64,000 bases of DNA, taken from the NCBI RefSeq assembly GCF_030137545.1, contig NZ_JARUVL010000010.1:1-64000 (forward strand), in the 5' to 3' direction. The notes under the pieces were generated by a model that was given only the letters and a program-made list of their open reading frames with translations, had not been told where the DNA came from and ran no database searches. The stretch is from Virgibacillus sp. LDC-1 (lineage in GTDB: Bacteria > Bacillota > Bacilli > Bacillales > Amphibacillaceae). A program made the translations under genes and the position numbers. Below are positions 20,950 to 29,974 of this stretch, piece by piece; the stretch's first letter is position 1; the number at the start of each line of letters is the position of its first letter.

Positions 20950-22233
20950 TTAATCAAAGAAATACTTAAAGAAATTAGCGATTCCAGATTCTTTCTTACT
21001 TTCTTTTGATTCCTTCGTACTTACTTTTACTTGCTGTTTTTTAATTTTCTTTGGTTGTTGTTCATATGACTGAGAAATCGAAGGAAACAATTCTTTTCCT
21101 TGTATTTTCGCATTATGATAAGCAAATTGCAAGATGCCTACCCCTGCTGTAAATTGAGGCTCTCGAACACCAATATAATCTGGAATAGCAATTCTCACAT
21201 TGGCACGAAATATATCTTGTGCTAACTCTAATACACCAGGCATTTTCATAGAACCACCTGTAAGCACATACCCTCCAGGCAACTCTCTGAAGCCCATTTT
21301 ACGAATTTCTCGTTCAGCATATGCATATATTTCTTCTAATCTAGCTTCAATCATATCTGCTATTTGTAATTGATTATATGATTGCTTATTATTACTACCT
21401 ATAATAGAGGCTTCAAAAATTTCATCTTCGAGTGCATTATTATAAAAAGCATGTCCATGATTAATTTTTATATCTTCTGCTTCTTCTGTTGTCGTACGCA
21501 ACCCAATAGATAAATCTTTTGTAATATTATCGCCACCGAGAGGAACGACACTTGTTGAAACTAAATGATCATTTGCATAGATAGAAACTGTTGAACAGCC
21601 GCCTCCCACATCAATAAGTGCGACACCAAGATTTCTTTCGTCCTTAGAAAGGGCAACAGTTCCAGCAGCTAATGGCTGCAGACAAATATCTGATATTTGT
21701 AGATTTGCTCGTTCCACACATTTCAACGTGTTATGTAATACTGTTTTGGAGCAGGTAATAATCGTACCTTCCATTTCTAAACGAACACCTATCATTCCTC
21801 TAGGATCCGTTATTTCATCTAGACCATCAACAATAAATTGCTTTGGAATAACATCAATGATTTCACGTTCTGGAGGAATAGAAATAACTTGCGCTCCATC
21901 AATTACTCTCTTTACATCTTCATCGCCAATTTCACGATTTTCACTTTGAACAGCAACAACGCCGTGACATGGTTGCAATTGAATATGATTCCCACTAATC
22001 CCTACAACCACACTATCAATTTGCATGCCAACCATTCTTTCGGCTTGCTCGACAGCATTTCGAATGGACTGTACCGTTTGATCAATGTCAACAATTGCTC
22101 CTTTTTTCATGCCATTGGACTTCGCTGTTCCAACACCAATTACATTTAACGAATCGTTTAAAACTTCACCAATGATTACTTTTGTTTTTGATGTACCTAT
22201 ATCAAGGCTTACCAGTATTTCACTGTTGTTCAA
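20950..22233 (-). CDS. ftsA: Cell division protein FtsA
   Basis: Actin-like ATPase that anchors FtsZ to the membrane. The phosphate-1 motif VSLDIGTSKTKVIIGE is near residues 8-23, phosphate-2 VALIDVGGGCSTVSI near 196, and the adenosine motif GGYVLTGGSMKMPGV near 325; the C-terminal amphipathic anchor is GIANFFKYFFD. I take the TTG at 22233 as start: it gives LNNSEILVSLDIG, the family N-terminus, with GGAGGTG nine bases upstream, whereas the first ATG of the frame lies upstream of that ribosome site. A -10-like TATAAT at 22390-22395 upstream could belong to an ftsAZ promoter. The ylxW-ylxX-sbp genes that precede ftsA in B. subtilis are absent. Confidence 0.96.
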   Translation of the reverse strand: MNNSEILVSLDIGTSKTKVIIGEVLNDSLNVIGVGTAKSNGMKKGAIVDIDQTVQSIRNAVEQAERMVGMQIDSVVVGISGNHIQLQPCHGVVAVQSENREIGDEDVKRVIDGAQVISIPPEREIIDVIPKQFIVDGLDEITDPRGMIGVRLEMEGTIITCSKTVLHNTLKCVERANLQISDICLQPLAAGTVALSKDERNLGVALIDVGGGCSTVSIYANDHLVSTSVVPLGGDNITKDLSIGLRTTTEEAEDIKINHGHAFYNNALEDEIFEASIIGSNNKQSYNQLQIADMIEARLEEIYAYAEREIRKMGFRELPGGYVLTGGSMKMPGVLELAQDIFRANVRIAIPDYIGVREPQFTAGVGILQFAYHNAKIQGKELFPSISQSYEQQPKKIKKQQVKVSTKESKESKKESGIANFFKYFFD

Positions 22234-22452
22234 AGAAGGGCACCTCCAGTTTAAAACCATCCACTCACATGGTAGATTGTTTCAAAATTTACCAATTGTA
22301 TAATCTAACTATAATCTCTTATTCTATCGGACTTACACTAAAAAATAAATATATATTCAGTATTTCCTTTAGAACCATGCTTATTTTTCATTATAAACTA
22401 TTCGTTAAGACTTTTACATATTTGACTGCACGAAAAAATGATCAAATGTTCT

Positions 22453-23235
22453 TTATTCTCCAACCGTTTCTTCATTTAACTTATCCTTCTTGTTAAATGA
22501 CTCGAAATATGCACCTACACCAATATGGATAATTCCTTTTTCTTTTGGATCGAGCTGCGACACAATAGATGGATAAACCTGCATACGATCTGCAAAATTG
22601 CGAATCGTTCCGGAAACGATATATCCATCATTCATGTATAAAGTTATCTTATTGGAATTTTCCTTTGATGGTGTCCAATATACTTCTGAAATAATATCGA
22701 GAATACTCTTTGGCAATTGCGAAAGTTCATCTGTCATGCGGTCAAGTAATTTTTTATTATCAAAGTCTAATAACATGGGAGCATCTCCACGCATACCATT
22801 AAGCACTTCATCTTTTAGAATAGTACCATTACCAAGCACAGCATATACCTTATTCTCTTTCTTTATGTATCCAACTCGATCTTGCTCTACTATCCGTATA
22901 TCTACTGTCCATGGTAGTTGTCTACTAATTTCTACTTTCTCTACAATTGGGTCTTTCAATAATTGTGTTTTTGCTTCCTCTTTATTTATCGTCCAAATGT
23001 TCATATGTTTTAATAATCCACTTTTTTCCATTACTTCTTGATCAGTCAGAAGCGCATTTCCCTGGATAGTTATATTTTTAATCTCACTTAACGGAGACTG
23101 TAAATAAACAATGATAGAAAGTAAGAAGAAAAAAATAGACAGGTAAAACACAAGACGCCGATTTGCTTTTTTCTTTCGGGCTTGCTTCAATTTTGGAATT
23201 CGATCCTCAATCGAAACAACTTTTTTTTTGCTCAT
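22453..23235 (-). CDS. divIB: Cell division protein DivIB (FtsQ)
   Basis: Bitopic divisome protein that forms a complex with FtsL and DivIC. A basic cytoplasmic N-terminus (about 1-27) is followed by one transmembrane segment (RLVFYLSIFFFLLSIIVYL) and an extracellular POTRA domain starting LSEIKNITIQGNALLTDQEV, then the FtsQ/DivIB domain. Length 260 residues is normal. It stands alone between ftsA and spoVE, with a hairpin just before its ribosome-binding site (AAAAGGACG). murG and murB, its usual upstream neighbours, are not there. Confidence 0.95.
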   Translation of the reverse strand: MSKKKVVSIEDRIPKLKQARKKKANRRLVFYLSIFFFLLSIIVYLQSPLSEIKNITIQGNALLTDQEVMEKSGLLKHMNIWTINKEEAKTQLLKDPIVEKVEISRQLPWTVDIRIVEQDRVGYIKKENKVYAVLGNGTILKDEVLNGMRGDAPMLLDFDNKKLLDRMTDELSQLPKSILDIISEVYWTPSKENSNKITLYMNDGYIVSGTIRNFADRMQVYPSIVSQLDPKEKGIIHIGVGAYFESFNKKDKLNEETVGE

Positions 23236-23268
23236 CTATTTTCGTCCTTTTAATAAAGTAATAGAAGA

Positions 23269-23291
23269 AAATGGCATGTATCATGCCATTT
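23269..23291 (-). terminator. Hairpin between spoVE and divIB
   Basis: AAATGGCATG/CATGCCATTT forms a 10-bp stem with a 3-base loop, followed on the minus strand by TTCTTCTATT. It resembles a moderate terminator after spoVE. Only 34 bases separate it from the divIB start, too short for a further promoter, so divIB either depends on read-through or the hairpin is an RNA processing site. The rest of the 165-base gap holds no gene. Confidence 0.55.
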
Positions 23292-23400
23292 ACCCCAGTT
23301 AAATGAATTATAACACAATATTGGAAAGAACAGATAGTAGTCAATGGTAGTTTTCAAGCTTTTTTTGTAAAACAATAATAGCGCGATTTCTTTCCCCCTT

Positions 23401-24510
23401 TTATAAATGAGAAGATTTACTTATATTAAGCAATATTCCTACAGAACAAAGTGTTAAAGTTAACGACGAACCACCATAACTAAGAAATGGCAAAGTAATT
23501 CCTGTAACCGGAATTAAACCAATAACTACACTAATATTTATCATTACTTGAATTGCTAGCATGGAGACAATCCCTAAAGCCAGTAACCGTCCATATTGAT
23601 CAGCTGCTTCTAATGCGATCCGTATCCCACGCCAAAACATAAATGCAAATAATCCAATTACAAATGTTCCACCAATAAATCCAAGCTCTTCTCCAAGAAT
23701 AGCAAAAATAAAATCTGTCTGTGGTTCAGGAAGATAGAAATACTTTTGTAAACTTTCCCCTAATCCCATACCCATTAATCCACCTGGTCCAATGGCATAA
23801 AGTGATTGGATAATTTGAAAGCCATCTCCAAGTGGATCTTCCCACGGATTTAAAAATGCAGTAATTCTGCTAATTCGGTAGGGTGCAGATAATATTAAAA
23901 AAGCGAAACCTGCTAGCCCTAATATGGCTAGTCCAAAAAAATGTGACAGTCGTGCACCAGATACAAAAATCATAATCATACATGTAAGCACAAGAACAAC
24001 ACCTGTTCCTAGATCTGGCTGTAGCATGATAAGTCCGAAGGCAGTAAAAACCAACAGTAAAGACGGAAAAAATCCTTGTTTAAACGAAGTAATATATTTC
24101 TGATTATGATCTAAAAACAAAGCTAAATAAATAATCAAACCTAACTTCATAAATTCAGAGGGTTGTATACTAAATGCTCCTACTCCAATCCAGCTTTGAG
24201 CTCCACCTCTTGTCATACCGACACCTGGAATTAACACGAGTAGTAATAAACAAAAGCAAGCGAATAAAATTCCCTTCGCATACTTTCGCCATGTTCCGTA
24301 CGGAATATTCATCGTAGTAAACATAGCAGCAATACCAGCACCAGCGAAGAGGAGCTGCCGTTTCAAGAAGTAAAGCTTATCATTATACTTATATTCTGCC
24401 CACACATAGGAAGAGCTTAGCACCATAATAATACCGATCAATAGAAGCAATAAAATGATTGTTAATAGTGTATAGTCTGGTTTGTCACCGAGCTTTGATT
24501 TTGAAAACAA
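23401..24510 (-). CDS. spoVE: SEDS-family peptidoglycan polymerase SpoVE
   Basis: Ten-pass SEDS glycosyltransferase that polymerises lipid II; SpoVE works with SpoVD in spore cortex synthesis. Signatures: IPGVGMTRGGAQSWIGVGAF, SIQPSEFMKLG, QPDLGTGVVL, YLPEPQTDFIFAILGEELGF, PVTGITLPFLSYGGSS. Overall it resembles SpoVE more than FtsW, and its place after murD agrees. The frame is open to a TTG at 24555, but the TTG at 24510 with AAAAGGGG eight bases upstream gives 369 residues, the normal size, and an N-terminus without a proline-rich extension. That ribosome site lies in the 3' arm of a terminator-like hairpin. Confidence 0.93.
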   Translation of the reverse strand: MFSKSKLGDKPDYTLLTIILLLLLIGIIMVLSSSYVWAEYKYNDKLYFLKRQLLFAGAGIAAMFTTMNIPYGTWRKYAKGILFACFCLLLLVLIPGVGMTRGGAQSWIGVGAFSIQPSEFMKLGLIIYLALFLDHNQKYITSFKQGFFPSLLLVFTAFGLIMLQPDLGTGVVLVLTCMIMIFVSGARLSHFFGLAILGLAGFAFLILSAPYRISRITAFLNPWEDPLGDGFQIIQSLYAIGPGGLMGMGLGESLQKYFYLPEPQTDFIFAILGEELGFIGGTFVIGLFAFMFWRGIRIALEAADQYGRLLALGIVSMLAIQVMINISVVIGLIPVTGITLPFLSYGGSSLTLTLCSVGILLNISKSSHL

Positions 24511-24593
24511 AAAAAACACCCCTTTTTCCAAAGATGGAATAGGGGCTTCTAGCAATTATATACATCATTCATTTTCTTTGAAACAAGCCCCTA
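24508..24593 (-). promoter_or_regulatory. Two-state hairpin region upstream of spoVE
   Basis: On the minus strand CCCCTATTCCA...TGGAAAAAGGGG (24545-24519) followed by TGTTTTTTTTG is terminator-like and its 3' arm includes the spoVE ribosome-binding site. Upstream, TAGGGGCTT (24593-24585, overlapping the murD stop) is fully complementary to AAGCCCCTA (24548-24540), which contains the 5' arm of the terminator. The two pairings exclude each other, as in an attenuator. Confidence 0.6.
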
Positions 24594-25940
24594 CTTTAAT
24601 GTATGCACGGCTTGCATAAACATGTCTCCTCTTTCTTCAAACGTACGATATTGATCCCAGCTTGCACAGGCAGGAGACAATAAGATTACATCACCTGGAT
24701 CAGACAAGGAATATGCTTCTTTCACTGCTTCTTGCATGTTTTTTACAGCGATTTGTTTCTCTATTCCTGCTTTTAGAGCTGTTTGACTAAGTTTTGCTGC
24801 AGTTTGCCCGAATAATACCATCGCTTTCACGTTTTCTAAATAAGGGATTAAATCATCAAATGAATTTCCTCTATCTAGTCCCCCCGCTAATAAAATTACA
24901 GGCTGCTGAAATGACGCTAACGCTTTTTTTGTTGCCAGCATATTGGTTGCTTTGGAGTCATTATAAAATTGACGATCTTGTATAACGTCCACAAATTGTA
25001 GCCGGTGCTCTACACCCGAAAAAGTACGCAATACCTTCTGAATACCTTTGTTCGTTGCTCCTCCTAGCTTCGCTGCACTAACTGCAGCTAATATATTCTC
25101 CATATTATGCTCCCCAACTAAAACAACTGAATGGCGATCCATTACCTTCTCCGATTTAAAGTAGATACTGTTTTCATCTATCCAAGCTCCATCAGCTAAC
25201 TTTCTTGTAACCGAAAAAGGAATCTTTTGTGCAGTTGCTTCCTCTACCTTCTTAGACAGGATAGGGTCATCTGCATTATAAACTAACATATCCGTATCAC
25301 GTTGATTTTTATAAATATTACATTTTGCCATTACATAATCATCCATCGTTTTATGATAATCCAAATGCGCTTCAAAAATATTTAATAATACTGCGATATG
25401 AGGTCTGAATTGAGAGGTTCCTTGGAGCTGGAAGGAAGATAATTCAAGAACAAGCTTTTCTTCATCCGTAAGTGCTTGTGCAACTTCTGTTGCTACAAAG
25501 CCAATATTTCCCGCTACCTGTACACCTTGATTGCTTGCCTTTAGCATTTCAGTGATAAGCATCGTAGTCGTTGTTTTCCCATTAGATCCGGTAATACCAA
25601 TAATCTGGTCTTCTGCAATATAACCCGCAAGCTCTACTTCCGTTATAATTGGAATATTGCGCTTCACTGCCTCAGCAACGATTGGATTATCATATGGAAT
25701 TCCGGGATTTTTCACAACGACGTCAATCTCTGTTAGCGTCGATAATGGATGGGAGCCAAGTATTACCTCTGCTCCCATATTTTTCAGCTCCACTACTTCT
25801 GGATCTAGACCCTTTGCTTTCATATCATTTACACGTACCTGTTTATCATTTAGAAGTAAAACTTTCGCAGCCGCAGTTCCACTTTTCGCTAATCCGAGTA
25901 CTAATATATGTTTATAAGGGAATTCCGCTAATTTCTTCAC
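24591..25940 (-). CDS. murD: UDP-N-acetylmuramoyl-L-alanine:D-glutamate ligase
   Basis: Adds D-glutamate to UDP-MurNAc-L-Ala. The Mur-ligase ATP loop is [14 protein letters not shown] near residues 114-127, followed by AGNIG and ELSSFQL signatures and the C-terminal FYNDSKATN and [10 protein letters not shown] motifs typical of MurD. The start is taken at GTG 25940, which overlaps the mraY stop as GTGA and has GAGGTG upstream, giving 449 residues; the longer ATG-started frame would lie inside mraY. It is cotranslated with mraY. Confidence 0.97.
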   Translation of the reverse strand: MKKLAEFPYKHILVLGLAKSGTAAAKVLLLNDKQVRVNDMKAKGLDPEVVELKNMGAEVILGSHPLSTLTEIDVVVKNPGIPYDNPIVAEAVKRNIPIITEVELAGYIAEDQIIGITGSNGKTTTTMLITEMLKASNQGVQVAGNIGFVATEVAQALTDEEKLVLELSSFQLQGTSQFRPHIAVLLNIFEAHLDYHKTMDDYVMAKCNIYKNQRDTDMLVYNADDPILSKKVEEATAQKIPFSVTRKLADGAWIDENSIYFKSEKVMDRHSVVLVGEHNMENILAAVSAAKLGGATNKGIQKVLRTFSGVEHRLQFVDVIQDRQFYNDSKATNMLATKKALASFQQPVILLAGGLDRGNSFDDLIPYLENVKAMVLFGQTAAKLSQTALKAGIEKQIAVKNMQEAVKEAYSLSDPGDVILLSPACASWDQYRTFEERGDMFMQAVHTLK

Positions 25941-26926
25941 CCTAGCCACACCTCGATATATATTCCTAAAGCGGCGAAAATAAGTCCTACTAACCAAAAA
26001 GTAGTTACCACACGCCATTCTGACCAACCTAATAGCTCATAGTGATGATGTAATGGACTCATTTTAAAAATACGTTTGCCAGTCGTTTTAAATGATATGA
26101 CTTGAATAATAACCGACAATGTTTCAATTACAAATACACCACCAACGATGACTAATAATATTTCTAACTTCATTAAGATAGCAATAGCCGCAATTGCACC
26201 ACCGAGTGCTAATGAACCTGTATCACCCATAAATACCTTTGCTGGATGTGCGTTAAATACCAAGAAGCCAAGGAGCGCACCAACAACGGCTAAAGCAAAA
26301 ATCCCAATTTCCTGCTGTGGGAAACCGTGCCAAGCAAGAATTCCAAAAGCTCCAAACGCTATTGCTGCCGTCCCCGCCAGTAAACCGTCTAGCCCATCCG
26401 TTAAATTAACAGCGTTTGAGGCTCCAACAAGCATAAATACGATTAGGATTGCGTATCCCCAGCCTAAATCCCACTGAATGGTAGTACCAGGAATTTGAAT
26501 ATGTGTTGGAAAGTCGTTACTACGTAAAATAAAGTAAAAAATAAATGCGATCACTAATTGTCCAAGCATTTTTTGCTTTGACGTTAGCCCTAAATTTCGC
26601 TTCATTACGACTTTAATAAAGTCATCTAAAAAACCAAGTAATCCATAGCCAACAAGCACAAAAATTAATAGCCAAAGCTCATAGCCAATATTGCCACTCG
26701 CCGTATATTTCCCTGCCATTATAATTGCAGTTATAACGATACTGAATACGATCATTATTCCACCCATCGTTGGTGTACCTGTTTTCTTCATATGTGATTT
26801 TGGGCCCTCTTCGCGAATACTTTGTCCAAACTTTAATCTTCTTAGAAATGGGATAAATATCGGTGATAAGAGGACGGTAATTAAAAATGCAATTGCTATT
26901 GTTATCGTCATAACGAAAATATTCAC
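25937..26926 (-). CDS. mraY: Phospho-MurNAc-pentapeptide translocase
   Basis: Makes lipid I by transferring phospho-MurNAc-pentapeptide to undecaprenyl phosphate. Ten transmembrane segments are evident in 329 residues. Family signatures include [14 protein letters not shown] near the N-terminus, the aspartate-rich FLDDFIKV near 99, [15 protein letters not shown] near 169, and the C-terminal [15 protein letters not shown]. The start codon is GTG with GGAGGAATTACA upstream. It follows murF by 73 bases and overlaps murD. Confidence 0.97.
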   Translation of the reverse strand: MNIFVMTITIAIAFLITVLLSPIFIPFLRRLKFGQSIREEGPKSHMKKTGTPTMGGIMIVFSIVITAIIMAGKYTASGNIGYELWLLIFVLVGYGLLGFLDDFIKVVMKRNLGLTSKQKMLGQLVIAFIFYFILRSNDFPTHIQIPGTTIQWDLGWGYAILIVFMLVGASNAVNLTDGLDGLLAGTAAIAFGAFGILAWHGFPQQEIGIFALAVVGALLGFLVFNAHPAKVFMGDTGSLALGGAIAAIAILMKLEILLVIVGGVFVIETLSVIIQVISFKTTGKRIFKMSPLHHHYELLGWSEWRVVTTFWLVGLIFAALGIYIEVWLG

Positions 26927-26999
26927 TGTAATTCCTCCTTGTATAAACCGTCCAAACGAAATCGTTGTTGCGTACTGCGCTATTGTTGTTCATTTATTA

Positions 27000-28361
27000 T
27001 TATGATTGGATTGCTTTTACCATTGTTTCAAATTGCATTCCACGTGAGGCTTTGAATAATACTAATGTATCGTGCATAAGATATTCGTGCAATTCTCCCA
27101 ATAAATCCTCTTTTGATTGAAAATGCGCACATAGCATGTTAGGTTGCTGTTTGCATACAGTCTTACTAATGATTTCCGCTTCCTTGCCTACCGTATACAA
27201 GACAGTAATTGGAGGCTCGATACTTGCTGCTACAGACTGATGTAACTGTTTAGCTTTATCCCCTAACTCAAATATATCTCCCAGTACAAGCACTTTGTTC
27301 TTGTACCCTGTCATTTGTTTTATTACTTCAATAGCAGCAACCATAGAAGTTGGCGAAGCATTATACGTATCATTGATGATTGCAACACCTGATGCTCCTC
27401 GTGTAATTTCCATACGCATAGAAGTTGGCGGCAAAGTAGCTAGCGCCTTTTCTATTTGCTCCTGCCCAATATTTAGTTTCCTTCCAACCGCAATCGCATA
27501 CGAAGCATTTTTGGCATTATGTACTCCGAGTAATGGAATAGAATATGAATAATTATCCGAGAGCTTAAAGCTTGTTTGGGTATTACTAATGGTAACATCT
27601 GACAAAACAACATCGTTCTCAGATTCAAGCCCACATGTTAATACATTATCATCCTTTTTAACATGATTTAGTAATGGTTCATCGCCATCGATAATGAGGC
27701 AACCATTTTGCTTTAATCCAAGTCGAATTTCTAATTTTGCCTTGGCAATGCCTTCACGTGAACCGAGAAACTCAATATGTGATTCCCCAATATTTGTAAT
27801 GACTGCATAATCAGGCTTAGAAATTTTCGTTAAACGTTCAATCTCACCAAAATGGTTCATTCCCATTTCCAGCACAAGCAGTTCTGTATCGCGTGTCATT
27901 GATAATATTGTTAACGGCAGTCCAATATGGTTATTAAAGTTTCCTTGTGTAAAATGGGTCTTATAGCTTGTGCTTGCAATAGCTGCGACCATTTCCTTTG
28001 TTGTTGTCTTCCCGTTTGAGCCTGTAACGCCAATAACAACAGGGTCAACTAGATCTCGATATGCCGCTGCCAGCTTCTGCAGGGCGAGATCCGTATCCTC
28101 AACTAAAAAAACTGGAAAGTCAGTCGGTAGGAATCGGGGTAACGCTTTGTCTTTATTCCAAATCGCTGCAACAGCACCATTATTAAAAGCTTGCTTTATA
28201 TAATCATGACCATCAAACTTTTCACCAACTAAAGGGATAAAAAGTGAGTGGGAGGCATTTTCTCGGCTGTCTGTTGATACCGCATTGATAGGAATTGCAG
28301 ACTGTGCTTCTCCACGATAATTTTCAAACACACTAGCAATCCATTGTGTTGTAAATAACAT
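27000..28361 (-). CDS. murF: UDP-MurNAc-tripeptide:D-Ala-D-Ala ligase
   Basis: Adds D-alanyl-D-alanine to complete the pentapeptide precursor. The ATP loop [19 protein letters not shown] lies near residues 108-126; EMGMNHFGEIERL, NIGESHIE and NDTYNASPTSM are MurF-specific signatures. Length is 453 residues. The start overlaps the murE stop by one base (TAATG), indicating coupled translation. B. subtilis keeps murF elsewhere in the chromosome; here it is inside the dcw cluster, which is the common bacterial order. Confidence 0.96.
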   Translation of the reverse strand: MLFTTQWIASVFENYRGEAQSAIPINAVSTDSRENASHSLFIPLVGEKFDGHDYIKQAFNNGAVAAIWNKDKALPRFLPTDFPVFLVEDTDLALQKLAAAYRDLVDPVVIGVTGSNGKTTTKEMVAAIASTSYKTHFTQGNFNNHIGLPLTILSMTRDTELLVLEMGMNHFGEIERLTKISKPDYAVITNIGESHIEFLGSREGIAKAKLEIRLGLKQNGCLIIDGDEPLLNHVKKDDNVLTCGLESENDVVLSDVTISNTQTSFKLSDNYSYSIPLLGVHNAKNASYAIAVGRKLNIGQEQIEKALATLPPTSMRMEITRGASGVAIINDTYNASPTSMVAAIEVIKQMTGYKNKVLVLGDIFELGDKAKQLHQSVAASIEPPITVLYTVGKEAEIISKTVCKQQPNMLCAHFQSKEDLLGELHEYLMHDTLVLFKASRGMQFETMVKAIQS

Positions 28362-29836
28362 TATTTTCTCTCCTTAGCTACTATAGCTTCCTGAGCAACC
28401 TCACGATCATCAAAATGAAGTTTTTCATGACCGATTTGTTGATACGTCTCATGTCCCTTTCCAGCTATAAGAATGATATCATCGTTTTTAGCAAGTGCTA
28501 CAGCATGGTGTATTGCTTGCTTCCGATCAACGATGACCTCATAATTTGTTTCTTTTGTTAACCCATTAACCATGTCTTGCAAAATTGCTTCAGGCTGTTC
28601 TGTTCTAGGATTATCAGACGTAAGTACGGCGTGATCAGCATATTTTGTAGCAATTTGTGCCATCAGCGGACGCTTCGTTCGATCACGGTCTCCTCCGCAG
28701 CCAACAATCGCATATATTTTTCCTTTCACAAACTCTTGTACTGTTTGTAATACATTTTCTAATGAATCCGGTGTATGCGCATAATCCACTATCACACCAA
28801 AATCTTGCCCAGCTTTTACTGGTTCAAAACGACCATTTACTCCAGGAATCGTTTCAAAAGCTTGCTTAATAACTTGAAGGTTAACCCCATCTGCTATTGC
28901 AGCACTTGCGGCTGCGAGCATATTATACACATTAAACATGCCAATTAATCTACTCTTCACGTTAATCGTTCCGATAGGTGTTACGAGTGTATACGTTGTT
29001 TCCCCTGCGTGTAGCTGGATATCTGTTGCCGATACATCCGCATCATTACGACAACCATATGTTAAAACATGCTGTGCCGTACTTCGTTTTAAGAGATCGA
29101 TGGAGGAATCATCCGCATTTAAGATAGCAAATTTTCTTCCTGCTTTTATATAACTATTTCCTAATTGGGCAAAAAGCAGACTCTTCGCACGTAAATAATC
29201 ATCTAAATCTTTATGATAATCAAGATGATCCTGAGATAAATTCGTAAATATGGCTATATCAAAATCTGTACCATGAACTCTTCCTTGATCTAAGGCATGC
29301 GAGGAAACCTCCATTATCCCCTGTTCCACTCCTGCTTCTATCATCTGATGGAATGTGCGTTGGAGAAAAAGTGCATCTGGCGTTGTGTTTTGAATTGGAA
29401 ACGCCTCATCCCCAATTTTCATTTGAATCGTACCAATAACACCTGTTTTCTTTCCATTTACTCGATAGATTGAATCTAAAAGATATGTTATAGTCGTTTT
29501 CCCATTCGTCCCAGTAATTCCAATGAGCGGGAGCTGACTTGAAGGATAATTATAAAAATGAGAAGCAAGCAAAGCCAATGCGCGTGTTGTATCCGATACA
29601 ACAATCACAGGAACTGCTGCCTCTACTTTCTTTTCAGCAATGATTGCAACCGCACCATTTTCGATTGCTTGTGGTATGTAATTATGTCCATCGACCGAAA
29701 AACCAGTGATACAAATAAAAACATCACCTTGTTCGATTGCACGTGAGTCTATCTTTAACGATTGCACTTCAATATTGTCTAATTCACTATAACTAGTATA
29801 GAACGGTACGGGTGTAAGTAATTCTAATAATTTCAT
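28361..29836 (-). CDS. murE: UDP-MurNAc-tripeptide synthetase (meso-diaminopimelate type)
   Basis: Adds the third residue of the peptidoglycan peptide. The ATP loop is LIGITGTNGKTTITYL near residues 105-120. The motif TSDNPRTEQ contains DNPR, the signature for meso-diaminopimelate rather than lysine, so the wall should be of DAP type. The ATG at 29836 (after GAGGATG, 491 residues) is chosen by alignment to the MKLLELL-type N-terminus; 22 further codons upstream look like leader. It is followed closely by murF. Confidence 0.96.
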   Translation of the reverse strand: MKLLELLTPVPFYTSYSELDNIEVQSLKIDSRAIEQGDVFICITGFSVDGHNYIPQAIENGAVAIIAEKKVEAAVPVIVVSDTTRALALLASHFYNYPSSQLPLIGITGTNGKTTITYLLDSIYRVNGKKTGVIGTIQMKIGDEAFPIQNTTPDALFLQRTFHQMIEAGVEQGIMEVSSHALDQGRVHGTDFDIAIFTNLSQDHLDYHKDLDDYLRAKSLLFAQLGNSYIKAGRKFAILNADDSSIDLLKRSTAQHVLTYGCRNDADVSATDIQLHAGETTYTLVTPIGTINVKSRLIGMFNVYNMLAAASAAIADGVNLQVIKQAFETIPGVNGRFEPVKAGQDFGVIVDYAHTPDSLENVLQTVQEFVKGKIYAIVGCGGDRDRTKRPLMAQIATKYADHAVLTSDNPRTEQPEAILQDMVNGLTKETNYEVIVDRKQAIHHAVALAKNDDIILIAGKGHETYQQIGHEKLHFDDREVAQEAIVAKERK

Positions 29837-29907
29837 TGTAAACATCCTCATTATTATTTTTTCGAAACAATGCCTAAGTATAATTATTCTAAACCGAAAC
29901 AATTTTT

Positions 29908-29928
29908 AAGAGGGTGGATCACCCTCTT
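29908..29928. terminator. Hairpin between spoVD and murE
   Basis: AAGAGGGT/ACCCTCTT with a 5-base loop forms a stable eight-pair stem after the spoVD stop. The minus-strand tail (AAAAATTG) is not T-rich, so termination would be inefficient; it may be a processing or partial stop signal before murE. Confidence 0.4.
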
Positions 29929-29974
29929 CATTTTATATCCCATTTATTATAGCAAAATTCACCTTGAATCTCGA

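Noticed and set aside
22598-23041. A 147-codon plus-strand frame antisense to divIB
   Set aside because: Composition typical of a reverse-frame shadow and no supporting ribosome site.
26679-27005. Overlapping 104-codon frames on both strands at the mraY start
   Set aside because: Both overlap the clearly conserved mraY N-terminus in other frames.
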